From Bacteroidota bacterium (GTDB lineage: Bacteria; Bacteroidota; Ignavibacteria; Tepidaquicellales; Tepidaquicellaceae), in contig JAFDZO010000007.1 in assembly GCA_018266845.1 (NCBI GenBank), positions 31,834 through 95,833 on the forward strand: 64,000 bases of DNA, read 5' to 3'. The number at the start of each line of letters is the position of its first letter. The stretch's first letter is position 1. The notes beneath the pieces were generated by a model, which saw only the letters and a program-made list of their open reading frames with translations, did no database searches and was not told the DNA's origin. Below, piece by piece: positions 52,189 to 61,860 of this stretch. A program made the position numbers and the translations under genes.

Positions 52189-54018
52189 ATGCAGCTAAAA
52201 AAACTAATTTTAATCCTTGCGATTCTTTTCTTCTCAAAAGAGATTTTTTCGCAAACTCAATACATCGAGGCAAAGTTTTTCCAGAATTCTGAAGCGTATA
52301 AGAATTCAGACTCAATTTTAATTGCAGCCAAGATTAACATTAAAGAAAAGTATCATATAAACTCATATGAAGTTTCCGACCCTACATTAATTCAAACTGT
52401 AATATCTTCATCCTCCGATAACTTTTCCGTTTCAAAAGTTTATTTTCCCAAAGATGAGCTTTTAAAGTTCGAGTTCAGCGCTACCCAGCTTCGCGTTTAT
52501 GAAAATGAAATTGTTGTGGGAATTTTATTAAAGCCAAAAGAAGGGCTTGCAGACGGAAGCTATTCACTTCCAATACAAATCAGCTATCAGGCATGTGATA
52601 ACAAAGTCTGCTATCCTCCGAAAAATTTAAAAGACAGCGTAAAGATTTCAATCTCTGCAAAAGGTGATACCAAAGCAGGGACATTAAATAAAGAAGTTTT
52701 TTCCAAAGTACAGTTTGCATTTCCTCAAACTTCTTCTAAAGAAAACAAAACAGGCTCAACAAATACAAAGCTAACTGAAAATAACAGGACTTCAAATCCC
52801 GATGAAGAACAGGTTTCAAACATCGTTGAAGAAAAAGGATTAGCAATTGCATTAATATTTATCTTCCTCGGAGGACTCGCACTAAACTTAACTCCCTGCG
52901 TTTATCCGCTTATACCTATCACCGTCAGTTACTTCGGCGCGCAGGTCAGCGGCAGTAAATCGCAAAGTATAATGATGGGCGTGTTTTACGCTCTCGGAAT
53001 GTCAGTTACATATTCCGCTCTGGGGGTTTTCGCTGCGCTCACAGGCAGTTTGCTCGGTACGGCATTACAAAACCCATTTGTTATTATAGGTGTTGCATTA
53101 ATTCTTCTTGCGCTCGGTACTAGCATGTTCGGGCTGTTTGAAATCCGTGTTCCGCAAAAACTTGCTTTGATGGGAAACAAAAACCGTTCAGGTTATCTCG
53201 GCTCGCTTGTGATGGGATTAACAGTCGGCTTCATCGCTGCTCCTTGTATCGGACCGTTTGTATTAAGTCTTCTTGTTTACGTCGGTAAAACAGGAAGCGT
53301 CTTTATGGGATTTTTGCTTTTCTTTATTTTATCACTCGGTCTTGGCGTTCCTTATATTTTTCTCGCAGCTTCTTCCAGCGCTCTTAGCAAACTTCCGCGT
53401 TCAGGCGCGTGGATGGAAGGCGTGAAAGTTATATTCGGTCTTATACTTTTCGGAATGGCTCTAAATACATTAGGACCGCTCTTCCCAAAAAATATTGTAG
53501 CAATTGTTCTCCCCGCATTTTTCATTGCCGGCGGAGTTTATCTCGCTATCATTGATAAAAAAGGAAGCAACTCAATCGGCTTTACAAGATTCAAAACTTT
53601 AATTGCGCTGCTTGCAGTTTTTTACGGAGCATGGATTTTAAAACCAAACGACGGCAAGCAGGAAGTGAAGTGGAAAAACTTAACTTCAGTGGAACAAATA
53701 ACAAGTTCAGTCAGTTCAGAAAAGAAACCGGTGATGATTGATTTTTACGCTGACTGGTGCGCGCAGTGCAAAGAGCTTGACGAATACACTTACACAGATA
53801 AAGAAATTATTGACTTGTCTTCTAAGTTAAACACTATTAAAATTGACCTAACCAAGGAAAATGAAGCCATCTCCAATAAATACGGTATCAAAGGGCTTCC
53901 CGTGGTTCTTTTCATGAATTCAAAAGGAGAAGAAATTAGCGAACTGAGAGTTACTGGTTTTTTAAAGCCGTCTGAATTTAAAACTAAAATAACTAAATTA
54001 TTAGAGTCGGAAAAATAA
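52189..54018 (+). CDS. dsbD: Thiol:disulfide interchange protein DsbD
   Basis: 609 residues. Signal peptide, periplasmic N-terminal domain with the reactive pair in CDNKVCYPP (about Cys136 and Cys141), a transmembrane electron carrier (about 215-480) with LTPCVYPLIP and AAPCIGPFV cysteines, and a C-terminal thioredoxin domain with DWCAQC (about Cys524 and Cys527). It moves reducing power from cytoplasmic thioredoxin to periplasmic thiols, as for cytochrome c maturation. First gene of a tightly coupled four-gene operon; its stop shares one base with the next ATG. Confidence 0.95.
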   Translation: MQLKKLILILAILFFSKEIFSQTQYIEAKFFQNSEAYKNSDSILIAAKINIKEKYHINSYEVSDPTLIQTVISSSSDNFSVSKVYFPKDELLKFEFSATQLRVYENEIVVGILLKPKEGLADGSYSLPIQISYQACDNKVCYPPKNLKDSVKISISAKGDTKAGTLNKEVFSKVQFAFPQTSSKENKTGSTNTKLTENNRTSNPDEEQVSNIVEEKGLAIALIFIFLGGLALNLTPCVYPLIPITVSYFGAQVSGSKSQSIMMGVFYALGMSVTYSALGVFAALTGSLLGTALQNPFVIIGVALILLALGTSMFGLFEIRVPQKLALMGNKNRSGYLGSLVMGLTVGFIAAPCIGPFVLSLLVYVGKTGSVFMGFLLFFILSLGLGVPYIFLAASSSALSKLPRSGAWMEGVKVIFGLILFGMALNTLGPLFPKNIVAIVLPAFFIAGGVYLAIIDKKGSNSIGFTRFKTLIALLAVFYGAWILKPNDGKQEVKWKNLTSVEQITSSVSSEKKPVMIDFYADWCAQCKELDEYTYTDKEIIDLSSKLNTIKIDLTKENEAISNKYGIKGLPVVLFMNSKGEEISELRVTGFLKPSEFKTKITKLLESEK

Positions 54019-54773
54019 TGTCAAAGAAATTTTTAACAGTACTCCTCAGTGTTCTATTTGTAAACGCAGTTTTTTCTCAATCTTTAACAGAATCTTCAAA
54101 AGATTTTTCTATACCGGAAAATCTTAATAAAGAAGATTTAACCGCGCAGTTTTTAAATCAAAAATCAGATTTAAAAAAAGTTGAGCTTGCCCCTGCCAAA
54201 GATAAAAAATCCGCAGGAATTGCAATGCTGCTTTCACTCTTAGTTCCCGGAGCAGGACATTTATATATTAATAGAATGGACGTAGGAAAATTTTTCGTAA
54301 TGGGTGAAGCCGCTTCGTGGATTGGGCTTGCAGGACTTAATATCTACGGCGATGCATTACAGGAAGATTATAAAACTTTTGCTGTGCAGAATGCAGGCGT
54401 GAATAAAACAGGTAAGGACAAAGATTATTTTTCAAATGTCGGAAATTTTAACAGCGTTTACGATTACAACAATGATAAATTATTAAAAGGACAATATACT
54501 CAGCTTTATGATGTAAATACATATTACTGGAACTGGAACAACACAGCAAACCGCGATGACTACGAAAATCAAAGAAAGACAAGTGAACGTGTGTATAACT
54601 CAAGAGTTGTTTTCGGCACAACCTTGATTATTAACAGAGTTGTCAGCGCACTCAGCGCTCTTATTCTTACTAATAAAAGAAATAATGCAACTACGCTGAA
54701 TATTCAGCCGGAGCTTATGCAAAAAGATTATGGCGTTGACGGACTTAAACTGAATATCTCTACAAATTTTTGA
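54018..54773 (+). CDS. DUF5683-like membrane protein
   Basis: 251 residues. Signal peptide (ends VFSQ), a polar segment, then the DUF5683 core: SAGIAMLLSLLVPGAGHLYINRMDVGKFFVMGEAASWIG (about 65-103), with two membrane helices and a Pro-Gly-Ala-Gly turn. The C-terminus (190-225) carries another helix (VVSALSALILTNKRN). Widely present in Bacteroidota with no assigned role. Its stop TGA overlaps the TTG start of truA. A homologue lies just after truA. Confidence 0.8.
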   Translation: MSKKFLTVLLSVLFVNAVFSQSLTESSKDFSIPENLNKEDLTAQFLNQKSDLKKVELAPAKDKKSAGIAMLLSLLVPGAGHLYINRMDVGKFFVMGEAASWIGLAGLNIYGDALQEDYKTFAVQNAGVNKTGKDKDYFSNVGNFNSVYDYNNDKLLKGQYTQLYDVNTYYWNWNNTANRDDYENQRKTSERVYNSRVVFGTTLIINRVVSALSALILTNKRNNATTLNIQPELMQKDYGVDGLKLNISTNF

Positions 54774-55528
54774 GTAAAATCAAAAACAACACGCTCTATA
54801 ATTACAAATTAGTAATTGAGTACGACGGAGCAGATTTTTTAGGATGGCAGAGACAATCGTACAGCAAAGAAACGATTCAGCAATATCTTGAAGATGCCAT
54901 AGAAGTTCTCTTAAAAGAAAAAATAAATTTGATAGCCGCCGGCAGAACTGATGCCGGCGTGCACGCTCTAAATCAAACGGCAAATTTCAGAACAAATCAA
55001 AAAATCCAATCTGATAAATTTCTCTACCAGTTAAATTCCATTCTGCCTGAAACAATAACAGTAAAAAAAATTACCAAAGCGGCAGAAGATTTTCACGCAA
55101 GATACTCGGCAAAGCAAAGAGAGTATATTTATAAAATTACTTTAAGAAAAAAATCAGTCGAAGGAAAATATTTTCATAGAATTTATTCCGAGCCTGATTT
55201 TAAAAAAATAGATTCTCTGATAAATTTTTTCAAAGGGGATAAAAGCTTTAAATCACTTTGTAAGAATAAAGAAGATAAGCATAGTTTCAGATGCAGTCTA
55301 AGTTATCTGAAATATTCTTACAGTAAATCAAAAGGCGAATTAATTTTCAAAATCAGGGCAAGCAGATTTTTACACAGTATGGTTCGGGGAATCACCGGCT
55401 GCCTTATAGATGCAGGGAGAGAAAAATATTCCGTTGATGAAATTAAAAATAAATTTTCTAAGGGAGAAAAAATAAAGACTCAATATTTACCGGCTAACGC
55501 CCTATTTTTAAACAAAATTTATTATTAA
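54770..55528 (+). CDS. truA: tRNA pseudouridine(38-40) synthase TruA
   Basis: 252 residues. It isomerises uridines 38-40 in the tRNA anticodon arm. Catalytic Asp is in AAGRTDAGVHALNQ (about residue 61); KLVIEYDGADFLGWQRQ and the C-terminal FLHSMVRGITGCLIDAG match the family. The only initiation codon near the N-terminus is TTG at 54770, overlapping the previous stop, so translation depends on the upstream gene. The next gene starts the base after its stop. Confidence 0.93.
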   Translation: MSKIKNNTLYNYKLVIEYDGADFLGWQRQSYSKETIQQYLEDAIEVLLKEKINLIAAGRTDAGVHALNQTANFRTNQKIQSDKFLYQLNSILPETITVKKITKAAEDFHARYSAKQREYIYKITLRKKSVEGKYFHRIYSEPDFKKIDSLINFFKGDKSFKSLCKNKEDKHSFRCSLSYLKYSYSKSKGELIFKIRASRFLHSMVRGITGCLIDAGREKYSVDEIKNKFSKGEKIKTQYLPANALFLNKIYY

Positions 55529-56401
55529 ATGAAAAGCATATTTGCATTAATAATTTCGTTTGCTTTAATCGCTTCCGCATATTCGCAGGAGATTTCCACT
55601 AAAGAAGATTTGACACATTATGCGTTATCGGTAGATAAATCTTCCAATGAAAAAGAAGTAAAAGAAAATTTCAGAAAAAATATTTCAGAAGGAAAAGAAA
55701 AATCTCCCGTATTGGGCGCAGTTCTTTCGGGAGTTCTTCCCGGCGCAGGTGAATTTTATTCCGAGAGTTATGTGAAAGCCGGAATTTTCCTTGCATTAGA
55801 AGCAGGGCTTTGGGCAGGTTACACAATATATCGAAATAAAGGAAACAGTCAGACGGATTATTTCCAGTCATTTGCCGACCAGAACTGGAGCGTGAGAAAA
55901 TATGCTACCTGGCTCAGAGATCAGGCAGGCGCAACAAGTGTAAACCCTGCCGAGAGTGATTTGGAAGTACTCAGAGGGCAGATTAATTCATTTGAATCAA
56001 CTCATTTTTCTCATCAGCTTCCTGCTTACGGCTCTCAGCAATACTATGAATTGATTGGTAAATACCAAAACTTTGTCGCAGGCTGGTATGATGCTTCACC
56101 CACTATCAGCGCAGCAGTGAACTACAACGACCCTAACAGTTATGTAAACGTAAAGACTAATATGTTCATAAATTATTCTTATGACAGACAACTTGCAAAC
56201 GATTATTTTGATTCTTCAGAAAAATTTGTAATGGGAGTAATTGTAAATCACGTTCTCAGCGCCGCCGATGCAGTATGGAGTGTTTCGATGTATAACAAAA
56301 AATTTGAAGTTAAGACGGGTATGAGGATTCAGGAAAGATTAGGCGGGCAGTTTATGCAGCCGTATTCTCTTCCTACTGCAAATATCAGCGTGCAGTTTTA
56401 A
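55529..56401 (+). CDS. DUF5683-like membrane protein, second copy
   Basis: 290 residues. Signal peptide (ends AYSQ), a linker, then VLGAVLSGVLPGAGEFYSESYVKAGIFLALEAGLWAGY (about 60-98), homologous to the LLVPGAGHLY region of the 54018 gene. A long periplasmic-type loop rich in Tyr/Asn/Ser, one more helix near 235-250 and a C-terminus ending SVQF. The pair flanks truA and probably arose by duplication. No function known. Confidence 0.8.
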   Translation: MKSIFALIISFALIASAYSQEISTKEDLTHYALSVDKSSNEKEVKENFRKNISEGKEKSPVLGAVLSGVLPGAGEFYSESYVKAGIFLALEAGLWAGYTIYRNKGNSQTDYFQSFADQNWSVRKYATWLRDQAGATSVNPAESDLEVLRGQINSFESTHFSHQLPAYGSQQYYELIGKYQNFVAGWYDASPTISAAVNYNDPNSYVNVKTNMFINYSYDRQLANDYFDSSEKFVMGVIVNHVLSAADAVWSVSMYNKKFEVKTGMRIQERLGGQFMQPYSLPTANISVQF

Positions 56402-56412
56402 TTTTTATTTGT

Positions 56413-56492
56413 TTACCACTAAAACACTAAAAGCACAAAATTGCACTAAAGGTTTTTGTGTAAATTAGTGCCTTTGGTGTTTTAGTGGTGAA
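56413..56492. repeat. ACCACTAAAACAC inverted repeat between convergent genes
   Basis: ACCACTAAAACACTAAAAGCAC pairs imperfectly with GTGCCTTTGGTGTTTTAGTGGT about 30 nt later, forming a long stem between the DUF5683 gene and ispE. It may act as a bidirectional terminator. Same word family as 25797-25910. Confidence 0.6.
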
Positions 56493-56496
56493 AATT

Positions 56497-57366
56497 TTAT
56501 GATATATAAACAAAATAATTCTTCTCTTTAAAATACCTGTAACTTTTATTCAAAGATTTTTTATCTTCCTTCTTAAAAAAAGCATACATAGTTGCGCCGC
56601 TTCCGCTCATAGAGGCAAACACAGCTCCGTGTTCAATCAGCCTTTCCTTTATCTGCCTTAAAGAATCATACTTTTCAAAAACCACTCTTTCAAAATCATT
56701 GGAAAATATTTCTTTCTCATCAGGATTAAACTTAGCAACACCCTTCAAGTCTGACGGATAATTTTTCCCGATTTCAAGGTTCAAATTTTCATAAGCCCAT
56801 TTCGTTGATACATGCAGCTGCGGATTTACAATTAAAATATCATAGGGAATATTAAACTCAGGCAGTATTTTCAGCTTCTCTCCCCTGCCCTCTGCAAAGC
56901 ACGGCTTCATTATCAAAAAGAACGGCACATCGCTTCCGATAGAAAGCGCAGTATCCATAATTTTTTTTCTATTCTCTTTAATATCTATTTTAAAAAATCT
57001 TATGAGATGCTTTAATACAACTGCTGCATCGGAGCTTCCTCCGCCAAGTCCCCCGCCTACAGGAATTTTCTTTCCAATATTAATAGCAATCTTATAACAA
57101 TCTTTTATATGGAAATTTTTAAAGAACGCTTCAATAGCTTTGAAGCAGATATTATCCTTATTTGAAGGGACGTAATACTTATTACACGTTATGTAAACTG
57201 AGTTATACTGCGATTCATTTGGCGAGATGGAAATGTGAATTTCATCATGCAGCTTTATCGGATAAAAAATAGTTTCAATATTGTGAAAACCGTCTTCGCG
57301 CTTATTAACAATCTTTAAGCCGATGTTAATTTTCGCGAAGGAGTCGAGGCGTACATCTTCTTCCAT
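56497..57366 (-). CDS. ispE: 4-diphosphocytidyl-2-C-methyl-D-erythritol kinase
   Basis: 289 residues from ATG 57366 (MEEDVRLDSFAKINIGLKI); a TTG six codons upstream is less likely. GHMP kinase: PVGGGLGGGSSDAAVVLKHL is the ATP loop (about 92-111), and SGSGATMYAFF is the C-terminal motif. It phosphorylates CDP-ME in the non-mevalonate isoprenoid pathway, which supplies the farnesyl-PP used by hpnCDE. Full length. Separated from fabH by a terminator. Confidence 0.94.
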   Translation of the reverse strand: MEEDVRLDSFAKINIGLKIVNKREDGFHNIETIFYPIKLHDEIHISISPNESQYNSVYITCNKYYVPSNKDNICFKAIEAFFKNFHIKDCYKIAINIGKKIPVGGGLGGGSSDAAVVLKHLIRFFKIDIKENRKKIMDTALSIGSDVPFFLIMKPCFAEGRGEKLKILPEFNIPYDILIVNPQLHVSTKWAYENLNLEIGKNYPSDLKGVAKFNPDEKEIFSNDFERVVFEKYDSLRQIKERLIEHGAVFASMSGSGATMYAFFKKEDKKSLNKSYRYFKEKNYFVYIS

Positions 57367-57394
57367 TATGTAAGTTTGTAACAAATATAAATGA

Positions 57395-57424
57395 AAATGC
57401 CCTCTTTATTGAGGGCATTTTTTG
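57395..57424 (-). terminator. Bidirectional terminator between fabH and ispE
   Basis: 10-bp stem AAATGCCCTC/GAGGGCATTT (57395-57404 and 57411-57420), 6-nt loop, T-run on the + strand and TTTTCATTT on the minus strand. Confidence 0.85.
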
Positions 57425-57442
57425 TAAACTATTTTTTCTACT

Positions 57443-57468
57443 CGTTACGAAGGTCCTCCTTCGTAACG
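57443..57468. repeat. CGTTACGAAGG palindrome
   Basis: CGTTACGAAGG/CCTTCGTAACG, 11 bp perfect, loop TCCT, between the terminator and the fabH stop. A member of the TTACGAAGC hairpin family at 7612, 51170 and 61578. Confidence 0.75.
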
Positions 57469-57476
57469 TAAGCTGA

Positions 57477-58481
57477 TTAATACGCCCAGCGAACAAGCAC
57501 TGAACCCCATGTATAACCTGCGCCGAAGCTTGCAAGCACGAGGTAATCACCTTTTTTGATTTTACCTTCATGCCAATACTCTGATAAGCAAAGCGGAATT
57601 GTTGCGCAAGTAGTATTGCCGTACTTATGGATATTTATCATAACTTTTTCAGGAGGAAGTTTCATTCTCTCTCCTGCGGCTGTAATAATTCTCATGTTTG
57701 CCTGATGCGGTACGAGATAAGCAATATCCTCTGACTTCAGATTATTCTTCAAAACAATTTCTTCAGAGACATCTGCCATGCCGACTACTGCTACTTTGAA
57801 TACTGCCTTACCGTCCTGATGAACGAAGTGCATATCTTTATCAACAGTTTCGTGCGATGCCGGATGAAGGCTTCCGCCTCCCGGCTGATACAAAAATTCT
57901 CCGCCGGAGCCGTCTATATGAAGAATGGAATCAATTATTCCGTACTCTTTATCTTCAGTAGGCTCAAGCAAAACTGCTGCCGCGCCATCGCCGAACAATA
58001 TGCAGGTATTCCTGTCCTTGAAATTCGATATACATGTCATTTTATCGGAGCCGACTACAAGAACTTTTTTATACGAACCTGATTCTATCAGCTTTGCTCC
58101 GGTATTTATACCGAATAAAAATCCCGAGCAAGCTGCCGATAAATCAAATCCCCACGAATTCTTCGCGCCGATTGCATCCTGCACAATACATGCTGTCGAA
58201 GGATAAGGCATATCGGGCGTAACCGTGCACACGATTATCACGTCAATTTCCTCTGCAGAGATTCCTCGGTTTTGCAAGAGATTATTCACGGCACGGATTG
58301 CCATGAACGAATTTGGTTTGTCTTTATCGAGGTAGCGGCGTTCTTTTATTCCCGTTCGTGTTTGTATCCATAGATCGTTTGTATCAAGAAAACTTTCAAA
58401 GTATTTGTTATCTACAACACGGTCGGGCACATAGTGTCCGACCGCAGTAATCATTGCATTAACAGGGCTTGCTTTAGACAT
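57477..58481 (-). CDS. fabH: Beta-ketoacyl-ACP synthase III
   Basis: 334 residues, thiolase fold. Catalytic Cys118 in SAACSGFLFG, His in YLVPHQANMRI and Asn in HKYGNTTCATIPL are all present. FabH condenses acyl-CoA with malonyl-ACP to start fatty acid synthesis. It overlaps the end of clpC by 8 nt, an unusual pairing; the arrangement suggests translational coupling rather than shared function. No other fab genes are adjacent. Confidence 0.95.
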   Translation of the reverse strand: MSKASPVNAMITAVGHYVPDRVVDNKYFESFLDTNDLWIQTRTGIKERRYLDKDKPNSFMAIRAVNNLLQNRGISAEEIDVIIVCTVTPDMPYPSTACIVQDAIGAKNSWGFDLSAACSGFLFGINTGAKLIESGSYKKVLVVGSDKMTCISNFKDRNTCILFGDGAAAVLLEPTEDKEYGIIDSILHIDGSGGEFLYQPGGGSLHPASHETVDKDMHFVHQDGKAVFKVAVVGMADVSEEIVLKNNLKSEDIAYLVPHQANMRIITAAGERMKLPPEKVMINIHKYGNTTCATIPLCLSEYWHEGKIKKGDYLVLASFGAGYTWGSVLVRWAY

Positions 58482-61017
58482 TCTTCTCCTTGTTAGTGTC
58501 GTCTGAATTTGATTCTTCTAAAATTTCTGTTATTTCTTTTTCTATATCGCTTTCTTTTTTCAAATCAACGAACTCGAAGTCCTCTGCATTTTTTCTGTGC
58601 TTAACTTTTATCATCGAGCCTTCTTTGAAGTTCCCCTTCAATATTTCCTCACTGAGCGGGTCTTCAAGGTATTTCTGAATTGCTCTTCTTAAAGGTCTTG
58701 CACCGTAGTTCTGGTCGTATCCTTTTTCTGCAAGATATTCTTTTGCGGATTTTGTTACATCCACTGTAATTCCCTGCGCTTTTATTCTCTTCATTAATTT
58801 TTCGATTCCGACTTCAACAATCTTAACAATGTTTTCTTTCTGTAGTTGTTTGAATACAATCATTTCATCAATTCTGTTCATGAATTCAGGCGAGAAAACT
58901 CTCTTCACTGATTCATCAATAGATGATTTCATCTTGTCATATTTTCCGTCGCCCTTCATTTCTCCGAATCCGAATACTTTATCAAGCTTTAAATCTCTTG
59001 TACCGATATTTGAAGTCATTATGATAATCGTATTCTTGAAGTCAACTTTTCTTCCGAGTCCGTCTGTAAGAATACCGTCATCCAATACCTGTAAAAGAAT
59101 ATTGAATGTATCAGGGTGCGCTTTTTCTATTTCATCCAGCAGCACAACTGAATATGGTTTTCTTCTGACTTTCTCAGTAAGCTGTCCGCCTTCTTCGTAA
59201 CCGACGTATCCCGGAGGCGCTCCGACAAGTCTCGATACATTGAACTTCTCCATGTATTCACTCATATCTATTCTTATCATATTCTCTTCGCTATCGAATA
59301 AGAATTTTGCAAGCTGCTTTGCAAGCTCGGTTTTACCGACACCAGTAGGACCTAAGAATACAAACGAACCAATAGGTCTGTTCGGGTCTTTCAATCCTGC
59401 TCTTGCTCTTCTTATCGCGCGAGAGATTTTTTCAACAGCTTCATCCTGACCAATAACAACTTTCTTAAGGGCTTCTTCCATCTTCACAAGCTTTTCAGAT
59501 TCGCCGTCGGCAATTCTGTTTACAGGAATACCTGTCATCATTGCAACAACATCTGCAACGTTATCTTCCGTTACATCGAACACCATGCTTTGCGATTTTA
59601 TATCCCACTCGATTTTCAACTGCTCTAGTTCATTCAATAATTTCTTTTCGTTATCACGAAGCATTGCTGCCTCTTCATAGTTTTGGTTTTTTACAACCTG
59701 ATTTTTTGACTGGCGGACTTTTTCAATCTCAAGCTCAAGGTCAACAATCTCCTGTGGAACGGTGATGTTCGCAAGGTGAACTCTCGAACCTGCCTCATCC
59801 ATCACATCAATTGCCTTATCCGGCAAAAATCTGTCGGTAATATATCTGTCGCTCAGCTTCGCTGCCTGAATAATTGCATCTTCTGTATATCTTACATTGT
59901 GATGCTCTTCGTATTTGCTCTTAATGTTTGTAAGTATCTGAATCGTTTCATCAACCGTTGCCGGCTCAACCATAATTTTCTGGAATCTCCTATCAAGCGC
60001 GCCGTCCTTTTCAATGTATTGTCTGTACTCATTAAGAGTAGTTGCGCCTATGCATTGGAGGTCGCCTCTTGCAAGAGCGGGCTTAAAGATGTTTGAAGCA
60101 TCCAGCGAACCGCTTGCACCGCCTGCGCCAACAATTGTATGAAGCTCGTCAATGAAAAGTATAACGTCCTTTGCTTTTTCAAGCTCGTTCATTACAGCTT
60201 TCATTCTTTCTTCAAACTGCCCTCTGTACTTTGTGCCTGCAACAAGCGCAGCTAAGTCCAGAGTAACAACTCTCTTATTATGTAATACTCTTGAAACCTG
60301 TTTATTGATAATTCTTAATGCGAGACCTTCTGCAATTGCAGTTTTACCTACGCCCGGCTCACCGATGAGAACAGGATTATTTTTCTTTCTGCGCGAAAGA
60401 ACCTGCGCAACGCGCTCGATTTCTTTTTCGCGTCCTACAATCGGGTCAAGCTTTCCTTCAACTGCGCTCTTTGTTAAATCGCGCCCGAAGTTATCCAGCA
60501 CGGGAGTTTTTGTCTTCTCAACTTTTTTCTCTGCCTGAGGTTTCGGAGCAGATTGAGGAGCGCCGCCGCCTGCTGTCGGCTTTCCGCTTAAAATATTTAA
60601 AAGCTCGTTCTTAGTATTTTCATAATTGATATTGAACTGGTGCAGAATCTGCGCTGCAAGATTATCATCTTCTCTTAATATAGAAAGTAAAAGATGCTCC
60701 GTGCCTATTACGTCTGATTTGAATAGCTTTGCTTCTAAATATGTTATCTTTAAAACTTTTTCTGCCTGCTTTGTAAGAGGGATATTGCCGACAGTAAGCG
60801 AACCGCCTGACTGGCGAACTGTGTCTTCAACTGCCTTTTTGATTTTGTTCGCTTCCACTCCGAGGTTCTTGAAAATCTTTATAGCTATACCTTCACCCTC
60901 GCGGATAATTCCGAGGAGAAGATGCTCGGTCCCGATGTAATCGTGTCCTAAACGAATTGCTTCCTCTCTGCTTAGCCTGATAACATCCTGAACCCTGTTT
61001 GAAAAATTACTGTCCAT
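58474..61017 (-). CDS. clpC: ClpC-type AAA+ chaperone/protease ATPase
   Basis: 847 residues. Two N-terminal Clp_N repeats ([22 protein letters not shown] about 14-35, [21 protein letters not shown] about 89-109), AAA1 with Walker [16 protein letters not shown] (about 220) and [11 protein letters not shown], a UVR-like/ClpC middle region ([20 protein letters not shown]), and AAA2 with [15 protein letters not shown] and [13 protein letters not shown]. It unfolds proteins for ClpP. clpP and the mcsA/mcsB/ctsR genes of Firmicutes are absent here. No Shine-Dalgarno. Confidence 0.95.
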   Translation of the reverse strand: MDSNFSNRVQDVIRLSREEAIRLGHDYIGTEHLLLGIIREGEGIAIKIFKNLGVEANKIKKAVEDTVRQSGGSLTVGNIPLTKQAEKVLKITYLEAKLFKSDVIGTEHLLLSILREDDNLAAQILHQFNINYENTKNELLNILSGKPTAGGGAPQSAPKPQAEKKVEKTKTPVLDNFGRDLTKSAVEGKLDPIVGREKEIERVAQVLSRRKKNNPVLIGEPGVGKTAIAEGLALRIINKQVSRVLHNKRVVTLDLAALVAGTKYRGQFEERMKAVMNELEKAKDVILFIDELHTIVGAGGASGSLDASNIFKPALARGDLQCIGATTLNEYRQYIEKDGALDRRFQKIMVEPATVDETIQILTNIKSKYEEHHNVRYTEDAIIQAAKLSDRYITDRFLPDKAIDVMDEAGSRVHLANITVPQEIVDLELEIEKVRQSKNQVVKNQNYEEAAMLRDNEKKLLNELEQLKIEWDIKSQSMVFDVTEDNVADVVAMMTGIPVNRIADGESEKLVKMEEALKKVVIGQDEAVEKISRAIRRARAGLKDPNRPIGSFVFLGPTGVGKTELAKQLAKFLFDSEENMIRIDMSEYMEKFNVSRLVGAPPGYVGYEEGGQLTEKVRRKPYSVVLLDEIEKAHPDTFNILLQVLDDGILTDGLGRKVDFKNTIIIMTSNIGTRDLKLDKVFGFGEMKGDGKYDKMKSSIDESVKRVFSPEFMNRIDEMIVFKQLQKENIVKIVEVGIEKLMKRIKAQGITVDVTKSAKEYLAEKGYDQNYGARPLRRAIQKYLEDPLSEEILKGNFKEGSMIKVKHRKNAEDFEFVDLKKESDIEKEITEILEESNSDDTNKEKNV

Positions 61018-61266
61018 AGTGGTTTTGATTTGATTGTAATTTCCGAAAAATTTTTTTTAATTAAAATTTAAAAATTTTTATATTCTGCCTTATTGTTAAA
61101 ATAAACCTTTTTAGTATTTAACCGAAATCTTAAATAATAGTTCAAATTATTTTTTGCAAATAACGAGCCAAACTGTTTTTTTTGAAACGTAGTTCAGAAA
61201 TTTGAAAAGCTGAGTATGCAGATTGAAGTAGGGTGCAGAGATGTGAAAAGATTTATGTATTTTCAT

Positions 61267-61394
61267 AGAGACGCAATACTTTGCGTCTCTATAAAACGAA
61301 AGGGACGCATTACTTTGTGTCTCATATAAAACAAAAGAAACGCGATACTTTGTGTCTCATATAAAACAAAAGAGACGCAATGTATTGCGTCTCT
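61267..61394. repeat. Four tandem 35-bp units carrying the GAGACGC palindrome
   Basis: Units start at 61267, 61301, 61336 and 61371 (period 34-35). The first and last are perfect palindromes (AGAGACGCAA-TACT-TTGCGTCTCT and AGAGACGCAA-TGTA-TTGCGTCTCT); the middle two have decayed (AGGGACGCAT, AGAAACGCGA). The spacer ATATAAAACAAA is nearly constant, so this is a tandem duplication and not CRISPR. Confidence 0.85.
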
Positions 61395-61548
61395 ACGGTT
61401 ATCTGTTTGCTCTCATTCCCATACTCCAGTTTGGGAATGAGAACCAAGATTTTACAATTACAAATTAGAACTTAACAGCCCTGGTCCCAAACGGGGTTTT
61501 GAACAGAGAACCAAAGACTAAATTTTCGATTTTTCATACAGTCTCATC

Positions 61549-61720
61549 TGAGACAGCGCTAAAAAACCGCTTTTTCTCCTTACGAAGCTCTTGCTTCGCA
61601 AGGAATATGTTTATGAAGCTCTGCTTCATTGCAAAACGAAGTTTTGCGGACACTTTCCGTCCCAAACGGAGTTTGGGACGGAGAACCTTCAATTAGTTTT
61701 TGATTTTCACACAACCTCTT
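61549..61720. repeat. 172-bp direct repeat with four hairpins, copy 1
   Basis: Contains CCTTACGAAGC/GCTTCGCAAGG loop TCTT (61578-61603), ATGAAGC/GCTTCAT loop TCT (61613-61629), GCAAAAC/GTTTTGC loop GAA (61631-61647) and TCCGTCCCAAAC/GTTTGGGACGGA loop GGA (61656-61682), followed by GAACCTTCAATTAG. The second copy at 62609-62780 differs by a few bases in the first 50 nt and by one indel and one substitution afterwards. Confidence 0.85.
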
Positions 61721-61860
61721 CTGCTTGGGAACGTAAACAAAAAAAATATTCATCTTTAGCTGTGCTTCTTGTAATGAATGGAAAAATAATTCACAGAAAT
61801 ACAATAATACTGTAAATTAACTTTATGTTTAATAACTTCCAAAAACAACCTCTGCCAAAT

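Larger units (their letters stand above)
61018..61860. other. 843-nt repeat-rich gap upstream of the lipoprotein gene
   Basis: AT-rich clpC promoter side (61018-61200), then the 35-bp tandem array (61267-61394), a TCTCATTCCCA/TGGGAATGAGA hairpin (61411-61442), a decayed GTCCCAAACGGGG copy (about 61482) and copy 1 of the 172-bp repeat (61549-61720). TTATTTGC on the minus strand near 61156-61163 could be part of the clpC promoter. No genuine gene is seen; open frames here translate the hairpins. Confidence 0.5.

Noticed and set aside
58490..60940. Plus-strand open frames within clpC
   Set aside because: Antisense shadows of a full-length, motif-complete ClpC.
61267..61394. CRISPR-like array of palindromic repeats
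   Set aside because: The spacers are almost identical (ATATAAAACAAA) and only 10-12 nt long, and no cas gene is present. It is a tandem duplication of a dispersed palindrome.
61499..61696. Open frame ending RSFADTFRPKRSLGRRTFN, with a twin at 62553-62756
   Set aside because: The shared protein sequence is just translation of the duplicated hairpin repeat. Composition and stop positions follow the repeat, and no start signal or independent conservation is visible.
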